A stretch of 64,000 nt of DNA, taken from Clostridia bacterium (lineage in GTDB: Bacteria > Bacillota > Clostridia > Oscillospirales > Butyricicoccaceae). The DNA lies in NCBI GenBank assembly GCA_029099685.1, contig JAQXOO010000012.1:1-64000 (forward strand), in the 5' to 3' direction. Both the position numbers and the translations under genes were made by a program. Shown here one piece after another: positions 34,845 to 44,523 of the stretch. Each line of letters starts with the position of its first letter. The stretch's first letter is position 1. A model generated the notes under the pieces. It worked only from the letters and a program-made list of their open reading frames with translations. It ran no database searches and had not been told where the DNA came from.

Positions 34845-35519
34845 ATGCTGCTGCAGGACCTGCGGGAACAGGTGGTCTATTACGGCCGCCAGATGCTGCA
34901 AAGCGGCCTGACCATGCACACCGGCGGCAATCTCAGCGCCCGGGACCGGGAAAGCGGCCTCATCGCCATCAAGCCCTCCTCCAAACCCTATGACCAGCTC
35001 AAACCGGAGGACATTACCGTGATCGATCTTGCGGGCAATGTGGTGGATGGACCCTATAAGCCTTCGTCGGAATGGCCCATGCACACGCTGATCTACAAGT
35101 CCTATCCCCGGGTGCGCGCTGTGGTCCACTGTCACAGCATTTACGCCACCGCCGCCGCTGCCGCCGGGCAGGAGATCCCCCTGTTCAACCATGAGCTGTG
35201 TATGTACTGCTCCAGCCCGGTTCGGGTGATGCCCTTTGAGATCCCGGGCAGCGACGCCCTGGCGGAGAGCACCCTCCGGGGGTTCGGAAGTGACAACTGC
35301 GTCACGCTGCTGCAGAACCACGGCCCCATCGCCATGGGCGCTTCCCTGTGGCACGCTTTTGACGCCGCCTGCGCTGTGGAACAAGCTGCCCACGCCCTGT
35401 TTATTTCCAGGGCCTACGGCTCCCTGCAGCTGATCCCTGAGCAGGGGAGAGCCGCCCTGCGGGCCTGCGACCCGCTGCAGAAACCTGACACCGGGGCCGT
35501 CGAGATCACAGCCGTTTAA
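34845..35519 (+). CDS. Class II aldolase/adducin family protein (FucA/AraD-like)
   Basis: A 224-residue zinc aldolase with GGNLSAR (phosphate-binding), metal ligands in VHCHSIYAT, and NHGP near residue 160. Family members cleave fuculose-1-phosphate, rhamnulose-1-phosphate, or methylthioribulose-1-phosphate. The substrate cannot be read here; because mtnA is present in the genome segment, a role in salvage of 5'-deoxy sugars is one option. ATG at 34845 follows AAAGGAGCGG. It leads an operon with lspA 12 bases downstream. Confidence 0.85.
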   Translation: MLLQDLREQVVYYGRQMLQSGLTMHTGGNLSARDRESGLIAIKPSSKPYDQLKPEDITVIDLAGNVVDGPYKPSSEWPMHTLIYKSYPRVRAVVHCHSIYATAAAAAGQEIPLFNHELCMYCSSPVRVMPFEIPGSDALAESTLRGFGSDNCVTLLQNHGPIAMGASLWHAFDAACAVEQAAHALFISRAYGSLQLIPEQGRAALRACDPLQKPDTGAVEITAV

Positions 35520-35531
35520 AAGGAGACAACT

Positions 35532-36038
35532 ATGCTGCTGAATATCCTGATCCCCCTGATCGGCGTTGTGGCCGACCAGCTGGTGAAATACTGGGCCTCC
35601 ACTGTGCTGCGGGAGACCGGCACCATCTCTCTCTGGGAGGGTGTGTTCCACCTGACCTACTGCGAAAACACCGGCGCGGCCTTCAGCCTGCTTTCCGGCC
35701 ACCGTTGGGTGCTGCTGGCAGTGACCGCGGCGGCGCTGATAGGTATGTTTGTGGCGCTGAGCAAAAACTATATGAAAAATGCCTTTGGTCGCACCAGCCT
35801 GCGGCTCATCATCGCCGGGGCCGTCGGCAATATGCTGGACCGGTTCCTGCTGGGCTATGTGGTGGATATGTTCGACTTCCGCCTCATCGACTTTCCCGTT
35901 TTCAACGTGGCGGACATCCTGCTGTGCGTTGGCGTGGGAATGATGGCCGTCTACGTGCTGGTGATGGAGCCCAGGCTGGAAAAACAGGCGAAGGAGGCCG
36001 GGAAGGATGGAGACCATCTTTCTGACAGCCGGAGCTGA
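35532..36038 (+). CDS. lspA: Lipoprotein signal peptidase (signal peptidase II)
   Basis: LspA removes signal peptides from diacylglyceryl-prolipoproteins in the membrane. The 168-residue protein has four helices, the DQLVKYW motif, ENTGAAFS, and the two catalytic aspartates in GAVGNMLDR and FNVADI. It overlaps the following pseudouridine synthase gene by 32 bases, a common lspA-rluD pairing. Confidence 0.95.
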   Translation: MLLNILIPLIGVVADQLVKYWASTVLRETGTISLWEGVFHLTYCENTGAAFSLLSGHRWVLLAVTAAALIGMFVALSKNYMKNAFGRTSLRLIIAGAVGNMLDRFLLGYVVDMFDFRLIDFPVFNVADILLCVGVGMMAVYVLVMEPRLEKQAKEAGKDGDHLSDSRS

Positions 36039-36924
36039 GGACCGGGGCCGCCGCCTGGACCAGTTTCTGGCCGACGGGGTGGAGGAGTTGACCCGCTCCG
36101 CCGCCCAGCGGCTGGCAGAAGAACAGCGGGTGCTGCTGGACGGCAGGCCGATGAAAAAGAATTACAAGATCACCGGCGGCGAGACACTGGAGGTCAGCCT
36201 GCCCGATCCGGAGCCCATCGATGCCGTGCCCCAGGACATCCCCCTGGACATTGTCTACGAGGACGGCGATGTGCTGGTCATCAACAAGCCCAAGGGCATG
36301 GTGGTGCATCCCGCACCCGGCAATCCCGACGGCACGGTGGTCAACGCCGTACTGTACCACTGCGGCAGCAGCCTTTCGGGAATCGGCGGTGCCTTTCGCC
36401 CGGGCATTGTCCACCGCATCGACAAGGACACCTCCGGCCTGCTCATTGTAGCGAAAAATGACCGGGCCCACCTGTGCCTGTCGGCACAGCTGAAGGACCA
36501 CACCCTGGCGCGCACCTACGAAGCGGTGGTCATTGGCACACTGAAGGAGGACCGGGGCACCGTGGACGCGCCGCTGGACCGCAGCCCCAAAGACCGCAAG
36601 AAAATGGCCGTGGTGCCCGGCGGCCGCCGGGCTGTCACCCATTACGAGGTCCTCGCCCGGTATCCCGGCTATACCCATGTCCGCTGCCGGCTGGAGACCG
36701 GGCGGACCCACCAGATCCGTGTCCACATGGCCAGCCTGGGCCATCCTATCGCCGGAGACACGGTCTACGGTCCCGCCAGGCAGAAATACGACCTGCAGGG
36801 CCAGTGCCTCCATGCCCGGGAACTGACCTTTTTGCATCCCGCGGACGGCAGAAAAATGCATCTGAAATGCGAGCTTCCCGGATATTTCACCGATTTTCTG
36901 AATAAATTGGGGCGGTCTATATGA
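36007..36924 (+). CDS. RluA-family pseudouridine synthase (RluD-like)
   Basis: A 305-residue enzyme that isomerises uridine in rRNA (or tRNA). N-terminal S4 RNA-binding domain (RRLDQFLADGVEELTRSAAQ), then the catalytic domain with the Asp of HRIDKDTSGLL, and the GRTHQIRVHM motif. Position after lspA favours the RluD/YlyB group. It overlaps both neighbours (32 bases and 4 bases), so translation is coupled. Confidence 0.92.
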   Translation: METIFLTAGAEDRGRRLDQFLADGVEELTRSAAQRLAEEQRVLLDGRPMKKNYKITGGETLEVSLPDPEPIDAVPQDIPLDIVYEDGDVLVINKPKGMVVHPAPGNPDGTVVNAVLYHCGSSLSGIGGAFRPGIVHRIDKDTSGLLIVAKNDRAHLCLSAQLKDHTLARTYEAVVIGTLKEDRGTVDAPLDRSPKDRKKMAVVPGGRRAVTHYEVLARYPGYTHVRCRLETGRTHQIRVHMASLGHPIAGDTVYGPARQKYDLQGQCLHARELTFLHPADGRKMHLKCELPGYFTDFLNKLGRSI

Positions 36925-37733
36925 AAATTTTTGAAGGGACGATGATCCTCACCGACCTGGACGGCACTTATCTGGCCGACGACCACCACATTTCAGCGGA
37001 AAACCGCGCTGCGGCGGAATGGTTCATGGAAAACGGCGGGCGCTTTTCCATCGCTACCGGCCGCAGCAAGGCGGGGATGGAGCATTTCTTCCCCGAATTG
37101 CGCATCAATGCCCCGGCCATCCTGTACAACGGCTCTGTGATCTATGATTTTGAAAAGCAGGCCGACGTGCTGGACCTTTGCGTAGGCGAAAACGGCTTTC
37201 GCCTGTGCAGGGCGCTGGAAGAGCGCTTTCCCGAAGCAGGTATCGAGGTCTATGCCGGCCACCGGCCCTATGTGGCCCAGGACAGCGCCCACACCCGCCG
37301 CCACTTCGCCAATGTGAAAATGTCCTGGAACCCCTGCCCGGCGGCAGACATCCCTCAGCCTTGGCTCAACCTGGTGGTGACAGGGGAGGGAACTGTGCTG
37401 TCCGCCGTTTCCGCTTTTATCCAACAGCGCTTTCCCGGGCAGTTTTTTGTCCAGTATTCCTCCGCACATATGCTGGAGATCATGCGGCATGACGCCAACA
37501 AGGGCGCCGCTGCAAAACACCTGTGGGAGCTTCTGGGCATAGCGCCCGAACGGGTGTATGTGGCTGGCGACGGGCCCAACGACGTGCAGCTGCTGCGGTG
37601 CGCCCGCCACAGCTGCGCCCCGGCCGACGCCTGCCCGGAGATCCTGTCCATCGCACGGCACATCCTGCCGGAACACAGGCAGCACGCCATAGCCGCGCTG
37701 ATCCGCGGCATTGAGAAAGGAAGTCTGTTATGA
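36921..37733 (+). CDS. HAD-superfamily hydrolase, Cof type
   Basis: A 270-residue phosphatase with HAD motif I TDLDGTYL, motif II ATGRSK, and motifs III/IV Lys in ANKGAAAKHL and AGDGPNDVQLL. The large cap places it in the IIB (Cof) group that dephosphorylates sugar phosphates or flavin precursors. Start and stop both overlap neighbours by ATGA. Substrate unknown. Confidence 0.9.
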   Translation: MKIFEGTMILTDLDGTYLADDHHISAENRAAAEWFMENGGRFSIATGRSKAGMEHFFPELRINAPAILYNGSVIYDFEKQADVLDLCVGENGFRLCRALEERFPEAGIEVYAGHRPYVAQDSAHTRRHFANVKMSWNPCPAADIPQPWLNLVVTGEGTVLSAVSAFIQQRFPGQFFVQYSSAHMLEIMRHDANKGAAAKHLWELLGIAPERVYVAGDGPNDVQLLRCARHSCAPADACPEILSIARHILPEHRQHAIAALIRGIEKGSLL

Positions 37734-38596
37734 GCAAACCCAATATCCGCATCACCAAAGAGAGCCTTTACCAGTACGCCGTCATCACCTTGGGTGCGCT
37801 GGTGCTGGCGCTGGGACAGCTGGTTTTCATCAAGCCGCTGCACATTCCTCTGGGCGGCGTGTCCGGCGTGGCGCTGGTGGTCAACTATCTGTGGAAGCTG
37901 CCCATCGGTTTGGTGAGCATCGTGCTCAACCTGCCCCTGTTCGTCCTTGGCTGGCGCACCATGGGCCGTGAGTTTTTTTATAAAACCGTCTATGCCACGG
38001 TGGTCAATTCCATCTTTCTGGATATTCTGGACCCCATCCTGCCCGCTTTCCCGGTGGAGATGCTGCTGGCCGCGCTGTACGGCGGCATCGTGATGGGTGC
38101 CGGCTACGGCCTGCTGTTCCGGGCGGGGGGCACCTCCGGCGGCATCGACATCGTGTCAAAGTGGCTCAACGGGAAAAAAGACATCCCGGTGGGGACCACC
38201 AATTTCATCATCAACATTTTTGTCATCATCGGTTCCGCGGCCATCTACGGAAATCCGGACAGCGCCCTGTACGCGCTGGTCACCAGCTATGTCAGCAGCG
38301 TGGTCATCGATAAGATGGTATACGGCATGGACGCCCAAAAGAGCGCGCTCATCATCACCAGAAAGCCGGTGGAGGTGTCCCGGGGCATCATGGAGCAGCT
38401 GCACCGGGGCGTCACCGCCATGGAGGGCGTGGGTATGTACACCGGCGACAAGCGTACCGTTTTGCTGTGCGCCGTCCGCCGGCACGAGACCGGCACCCTG
38501 AAGCGCATCATCCTGCAGGAGGATGCGCATGCCTTCATGCTCATCTCCAACACCAACGAGGTGTTCGGAACCAACTTCAAACGATTGGGGCAGTGA
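37730..38596 (+). CDS. YitT-family membrane protein
   Basis: A 288-residue protein with about five membrane helices (YitT domain) and a C-terminal cytosolic DUF2179 domain (about 215-285, MEGVGMYTGDKRTVLLCAV). Motif FRAGGTSGGIDIVSKWLN is typical. Function is not established. ATGA overlap with the HAD gene. Confidence 0.9.
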   Translation: MSKPNIRITKESLYQYAVITLGALVLALGQLVFIKPLHIPLGGVSGVALVVNYLWKLPIGLVSIVLNLPLFVLGWRTMGREFFYKTVYATVVNSIFLDILDPILPAFPVEMLLAALYGGIVMGAGYGLLFRAGGTSGGIDIVSKWLNGKKDIPVGTTNFIINIFVIIGSAAIYGNPDSALYALVTSYVSSVVIDKMVYGMDAQKSALIITRKPVEVSRGIMEQLHRGVTAMEGVGMYTGDKRTVLLCAVRRHETGTLKRIILQEDAHAFMLISNTNEVFGTNFKRLGQ

Positions 38597-38598
38597 CC

Positions 38599-38934
38599 AT
38601 GAATATTCAGATCTACGGGAAAAGCAAGTGCTTTGACACCAAAAAGGCCCAGCGCTGGTTCCAGGAGCGCCGCATCCGGTTTCAACTGGTGGACCTGCCC
38701 CGAAAGGGCCTCAGTCCCCGGGAACTGCAGAGCGTAAAGGCGGCAGTGGGCGGCCTGGACGCCCTCGTTGACCCCAAGGCCCCGGAGGCAGCCACTCTGC
38801 GCTATCTGGCGCAGGATTCCCAGAAGGAGGAGCGCCTTCTGGAGGACCCGTCCCTGCTGCGGACGCCCATCGTCCGCAACGGCCGTCAGGCTACCGTTGG
38901 CTATTGCCCGGAAGTGTGGTCCACCTGGGAATAG
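38599..38934 (+). CDS. ArsC/Spx-family thioredoxin-fold protein
   Basis: A 111-residue protein with the ArsC/Spx fold (MNIQIYGKSKCFDTKKAQRW). Only the first Cys of the Spx-type CxxC is kept (Cys11, KCFDT), as in arsenate reductase-like members; the Arg-Lys/Pro motif LRTPIVRNG is present. It may act in thiol redox chemistry. No arsenic genes are near, so a true arsenate reductase is doubtful. Last gene of the operon, 2 bases after the YitT gene's stop. Confidence 0.82.
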   Translation: MNIQIYGKSKCFDTKKAQRWFQERRIRFQLVDLPRKGLSPRELQSVKAAVGGLDALVDPKAPEAATLRYLAQDSQKEERLLEDPSLLRTPIVRNGRQATVGYCPEVWSTWE

Positions 38935-38951
38935 ATCCCGCAAACAATATC

Positions 38952-39013
38952 ATCCCGAGCGCAGAGGGGGCTCTCCACCGGAGAGCCCCCTTTCTTCCGC
39001 TCGGGATGTTTTT
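38952..39013 (+). terminator. Two-tier terminator at the end of the lspA operon
   Basis: Outer arms ATCCCGAGCG (38952-38961) and CGCTCGGGAT (38998-39007) enclose a perfect inner stem GGGGGCTCTCC/GGAGAGCCCCC; GTTTTTTAT follows. The nested form also resembles dispersed miniature repeats of gut Firmicutes. Confidence 0.75.
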
Positions 39014-39169
39014 TATATTTTTTGAAAAATCTGTCTGTTTTGCCGTTTTTGGCGGTTGTTGAAAAAGTCCGGAAAAGGGGGAGAAGTCTGTGTGGTTTCA
39101 CACGCGCCGGAAGCGGGAGACGCTGTTTGAACAACTGAAAACGGAAAGATTAGGATGTAGATGATGCCC

Positions 39170-39200
39170 GGCGGCGGGGCCTGTGCCCCGCCGCTTTTTG
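39170..39200 (+). terminator. Intrinsic terminator with no obvious upstream gene
   Basis: GCGGCGGGGC/GCCCCGCCGC stem then TTTTTG on the plus strand. The last protein gene on this strand ended 240 bases earlier and already has a terminator. Confidence 0.6.
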
Positions 39201-39209
39201 TATCCCTCC

Positions 39210-39284
39210 TTACAGCTGCGTGTCGGGCTGGTCGTTCTTTTTGCCGCGCTGCTTGTCCTGCTTTTCGCGCTTCTGCTTTTCCAT
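39210..39284 (-). CDS. Possible 24-residue basic/Gln-rich small protein
   Basis: MEKQKREKQDKQRGKKNDQP and four more residues, with a perfect GGAGGTGAAG ribosome site 8 bases from the ATG. The ribosome site lies partly in a small hairpin (CTCCCAA/TTGGGAG). No homologue is known to me and the sequence is low-complexity, so this may be chance. Confidence 0.3.
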   Translation of the reverse strand: MEKQKREKQDKQRGKKNDQPDTQL

Positions 39285-39497
39285 GCGATCTCTTCACCTC
39301 CCAAGGTTTTTGGGAGTATTGTTGCCGGGACGGCGAAAAATATCCGCTCTCTGCGGCATTCAGAGCGGAACGAAGGGGAGCCGAAGGTTTTTGCGGGAGT
39401 TTGCCTTGAGATCCCGCACTGCTTTCAGGACAACAGAACAGGTAAACAGGCGGACGGGGCAGGAGGGACAAAAAATCATATTTCCGGGAGAAAGGGG

Positions 39498-39526
39498 TTG
39501 CCAGAGCAAAGCGCTTATGCTACAAT
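39498..39526 (+). promoter_or_regulatory. Sigma-A promoter of yebC
   Basis: TTGCCA (39498-39503), 17 bp, TACAAT (39521-39526), 59 bases upstream of the yebC ATG. Confidence 0.8.
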
Positions 39527-39584
39527 GGAAAATTAGAGAATTGTGCGTATTTTTTATTATTTATCATAAATGGAGGAACCTTCA

Positions 39585-40313
39585 ATGTCCGGACATTCCA
39601 AGTGGCATAACATTCAAAAGACCAAGGGCGCTGCCGACGCCAAAAAGGCCAAAATCTTCACTAAGTACGCCCGCGAGATGGCCATCGCCATCAAGGAGGG
39701 CGGCTCCGCCGATCCCAACTCCAACTCTAAGCTGGCCGCCGTCATCGCCCGCGCCAAGGGTGAGAACGTCCCCAACGACAACATCAAGCGCACTTTGGAC
39801 AAGTACAAGTCCGGCGCTGCCGCCGAAAACTATGAATACGCCGCCTATGAGGGCTATGGCCCCGGTGGCATCGCCGTCATCGTGGAGACGCTGACCGATA
39901 ACAAGAACCGCACCGTGGCCGAGGTCCGCCACTATCTGGACAAGTACGGCAAGGGCATGGGCGCTTCCGGCTGCGTGTCCTGGCAGTTCAGCAAAAAGGG
40001 CTTCATTGCCATCGACGGGGAGGACCTGGACGAGGAGACCGTCATGATGCAGGCGCTGGAGGCCGGCGCTTCCGATTTCCAGGTGGAGGACGGCGTTTTC
40101 GAGATCTATACCGAGCCTGACGATTTCGATACCGTCAAGGAGAACCTGCAGAAGGAGGGCTTCACCTTCCTGGAGGCCGAGGTCCAGATGATCCCCCAGA
40201 CCTATACCGCCCTGACCAACGAGGAAGACATCAAGAACATGGAAAAAATGCTGGAGGTCATGGAAGAAAACGATGATATCCAGGATGTCTGGCACAACTG
40301 GGAGCAGGAATAA
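39585..40313 (+). CDS. yebC: YebC/PmpR-family protein
   Basis: A 242-residue protein with the invariant start MSGHSKWHNIQKTKGAAD and the three-domain YebC layout. The family was named for transcriptional regulators; more recent work links some members to translation of proline-rich stretches. Length normal. The in-frame ATG at 39570 is rejected because GGAGG sits between it and the conserved Met. Own promoter and terminator. Confidence 0.95.
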   Translation: MSGHSKWHNIQKTKGAADAKKAKIFTKYAREMAIAIKEGGSADPNSNSKLAAVIARAKGENVPNDNIKRTLDKYKSGAAAENYEYAAYEGYGPGGIAVIVETLTDNKNRTVAEVRHYLDKYGKGMGASGCVSWQFSKKGFIAIDGEDLDEETVMMQALEAGASDFQVEDGVFEIYTEPDDFDTVKENLQKEGFTFLEAEVQMIPQTYTALTNEEDIKNMEKMLEVMEENDDIQDVWHNWEQE

Positions 40314-40327
40314 CTGAATCATGGATC

Positions 40328-40365
40328 AAACCGGCTGTCTTCGGGATGAAACAGCCGGTTTTTTG
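40328..40365 (+). terminator. Intrinsic terminator after yebC
   Basis: AACCGGCTGT/ACAGCCGGTT with a 12-base loop, then TTTT. Confidence 0.85.
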
Positions 40366-40443
40366 ATGCTTGAAAAACCGGCGGCGGTCTCGCACGCATT
40401 CATCTGACGAGTGCCAAAACGCGCTTCAAAACCGGTCCGGCCC

Positions 40444-40473
40444 TTGACTTCTCATCTTGCTTTGGTATATAAT
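40444..40473 (+). promoter_or_regulatory. Promoter of the lepA-hemW-kamB-kamC unit
   Basis: TTGACT (40444-40449), 18 bp, TATAAT (40468-40473). Confidence 0.75.
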
Positions 40474-40523
40474 TTTATGACTATAAATTTGTTTATTTTA
40501 TCCGGATACAAGGAGCGTTGCTC

Positions 40524-42332
<1,809 letters not shown>

Positions 42333-42333
42333 A

Positions 42334-43476
42334 ATGAGCGGCGATTTGGGCGTTTATTTTCATATCCCGTTCTGCCGCAGCAAATGCGCCTACTGCGACT
42401 TCTGCTCCACCGCCAAGTGGGATGACAAGCTGATGGACGCCTATCTGGAGGCGCTCATCCGCCAGCTGGATGATTTCTTCCTGCCCGGCGGAAAATATAC
42501 CGTGGATACCGTGTATATCGGCGGCGGCACACCGTCGGTGTTCCAAGGCAAGCGCATTGCCAAACTGCTGAAGCAGCTGGGCAAGCGGGCAGACCTCACC
42601 CGGAACTGCGAGATCACTGTGGAGGTCAACCCGGAGAGCGCCGACAAAGCCCTGTTTAAACAGCTGAAAAAAGCCGGGGTCAACCGGATCTCCATGGGTG
42701 TTCAGTCCGCCGATGACAGCCAGCTCAGGCGCATCGGCCGCATCCATGATTTTGCGAAAGCCCGGGAGGCGGCGGCCCTGTGCCGTCAGTACTGCACCGA
42801 CAACCTGTCCCTGGACCTGATCTACGGCTTGCCCGGACAGACTCTGGAAAGCTGGCTGCAAAGCGTGGATGCCGTCTGCGCCCTGCAGCCCCGGCATATC
42901 TCCTGCTACGCCCTCAAACTGGAGGAGGGGACCCCGCTCTGGCGGGAGGACCCCGTCCTGCCCGACGATGACCTGCAGGCGGATATGTACCTGGCTGCCG
43001 TGTCCCGCCTGGCAGAAAAGGGCTATGCCCAGTACGAGATCTCCAATTTTGCCCAGCCGGGCTTCCGCTCCCGGCACAACAGCCGGTACTGGGATCTGTC
43101 TGACTATCTGGGCTTCGGCTGCGCCGCCCACAGCTTCTACGGTGGCAAGCGATTCAGCTTTACATCTGATATCAATGCCTACATTCGGGGAATGCACGGG
43201 CAGGACCCCATCGTGGAGGAAGCCGACGAGCTGGCCTTCCGGGACCGGGTGGGGGAGTTTGTCATGCTCGCCCTGCGCACTTGCGACGGCATTGATGAAA
43301 ACACCTTTTACAGCCGCTGGGGGCGGGAGTTCGATCCCTTTGCCAGACGGCTGGAGCCTTATATCGCCACCGGCCACGTGCAAAACGACGGGGGAAGGTG
43401 GCACCTGACACCCGAAGGCTTTTTGGTGTCCAACGCCATCATCGGCGATGTGCTGGAAGCCTGTTCCGAACAATAA
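42334..43476 (+). CDS. hemW: HemW-type radical SAM protein (coproporphyrinogen oxidase-like)
   Basis: A 380-residue radical SAM protein: FHIPFCRSKCAYCDF contains CxxxCxxC, followed by GGGTPS and the HemW C-terminal domain. HemW, next to lepA in many bacteria, is thought to be a heme chaperone and not the oxidase HemN; the length and missing HemN N-terminal ligand region agree. Directly follows lepA. Confidence 0.92.
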   Translation: MSGDLGVYFHIPFCRSKCAYCDFCSTAKWDDKLMDAYLEALIRQLDDFFLPGGKYTVDTVYIGGGTPSVFQGKRIAKLLKQLGKRADLTRNCEITVEVNPESADKALFKQLKKAGVNRISMGVQSADDSQLRRIGRIHDFAKAREAAALCRQYCTDNLSLDLIYGLPGQTLESWLQSVDAVCALQPRHISCYALKLEEGTPLWREDPVLPDDDLQADMYLAAVSRLAEKGYAQYEISNFAQPGFRSRHNSRYWDLSDYLGFGCAAHSFYGGKRFSFTSDINAYIRGMHGQDPIVEEADELAFRDRVGEFVMLALRTCDGIDENTFYSRWGREFDPFARRLEPYIATGHVQNDGGRWHLTPEGFLVSNAIIGDVLEACSEQ

Positions 43477-43494
43477 GAAAGGGGAAAAGACCCC

Positions 43495-44523
43495 ATGAAA
43501 CCCACATTGAGCGAACTGATCCGCCCCTACCGGTCGATCTCCATCATCGGTATGTGCAAAAATGCCGGTAAGACCACCGTTCTCAACCAGATCATTCGGG
43601 AAGTCAACGGCAGCGGCCGGACATTGGCATTGACCTCCATCGGCCGGGACGGCGAGGACAAGGACCTGGTCACCGGGACCAAAAAGCCCGGTATTTACGT
43701 GGCCCGGGGTACCCTGGTGGCGACGGCCTCCGACCTGATCCTGCGCCACTGCGACGTGACCCGGGAGATCCTGGACACCACGGGCATCTCCACCCCCATG
43801 GGAGATGTGGTGGTGCTCCGCGCCCGCAGCGATGGGGCCATCCAGCTTGCTGGACCCTCCATCACCAATCAGCTTGCCCGGCTGCGGGAGGAGTTCTTCC
43901 GCTTCGGCGCGGATGTGGTGATGATCGACGGCGCCCTCAGCCGAAAGACCCTGTGCAGCCGAAAGGTTACCGAGGCCACCATCCTGTGCACCGGAGCCTC
44001 TTATCACAAAAACATCGACACTGTCATCGAGGACACCGCCTACAGCTGTCGTGTCCTCACACTGCCGGAGACCGAAGACCGGGAGCTCCGCAGCACCGCC
44101 GAAGGGCTGGAGGATTTTCGGGGCATGGTGATTTTCGGAGAAAAGGGCCCCTGGACCGTCCCCGGCGGATTGTCTCTGGAGGACGCCCTGCGAAAGGACG
44201 AGGCCCGGGGTGCCCGGGCGGTCTTTTTCGGCGGCGCCCTGTCGGATTTTCTGATGAAGCCGCTGCTCATGTCCAACGCCCCGTTGAAAGGCCTGACCTT
44301 CGTGGCGCGGGACAGCAGCAAGATCCTGATGAAGCGGGAAAATTATGAAAAGATCGGCCGCCGGGGCGTTTCCCTGCAGGTGCTGGACACGGTCAATCTG
44401 GTGGCCGTCACCGTGAATCCCTTCTCGGCCTACGGCTTTCACTTTTCAAAAGATGAGCTGATGGAACGGATGGAGGCCCGGGTGGGCCTGCCGGTCATCA
44501 ATGTGATGGAGGATGCGAAATGA
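43495..44523 (+). CDS. kamB: Lysine 5,6-aminomutase reactivase subunit KamB
   Basis: A 342-residue P-loop protein: SIIGMCKNAGKTT (Walker A at 19-27), then a region with VVMIDGAL as Walker B candidate. Its pairing with the MutS-like kamC and closeness to kamDE matches the KamB/KamC pair found in lysine-fermenting clostridia, where they are proposed to replace damaged cobalamin on the B12/PLP-dependent KamDE. It starts 18 bases after hemW and overlaps kamC by four bases. Assignment rests on family memory and context. Confidence 0.82.
   Translation: MKPTLSELIRPYRSISIIGMCKNAGKTTVLNQIIREVNGSGRTLALTSIGRDGEDKDLVTGTKKPGIYVARGTLVATASDLILRHCDVTREILDTTGISTPMGDVVVLRARSDGAIQLAGPSITNQLARLREEFFRFGADVVMIDGALSRKTLCSRKVTEATILCTGASYHKNIDTVIEDTAYSCRVLTLPETEDRELRSTAEGLEDFRGMVIFGEKGPWTVPGGLSLEDALRKDEARGARAVFFGGALSDFLMKPLLMSNAPLKGLTFVARDSSKILMKRENYEKIGRRGVSLQVLDTVNLVAVTVNPFSAYGFHFSKDELMERMEARVGLPVINVMEDAK

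Larger units (their letters stand above)
38935..39584. other. Long non-coding gap with terminators, hairpins and a possible short ORF
   Basis: This 650-base gap holds no long coding frame. From left to right: a two-tier terminator (38952-39013), an AT-rich stretch, a region of possible RNA structure (39050-39150, arms GTTGTT/AACAAC and GTGTG/CACAC), a GC-rich terminator (39170-39200), a possible 24-codon minus-strand ORF (39210-39284), two more inverted repeats (39343-39369; 39392-39418), and the yebC promoter. A small plus-strand RNA ending at 39200 is possible but unproven. Confidence 0.45.

Noticed and set aside
39343..39420. Decayed miniature inverted-repeat element
   Set aside because: Two small inverted repeats and a weak likeness to gut-Firmicute miniature elements are not enough without a second copy in the window.
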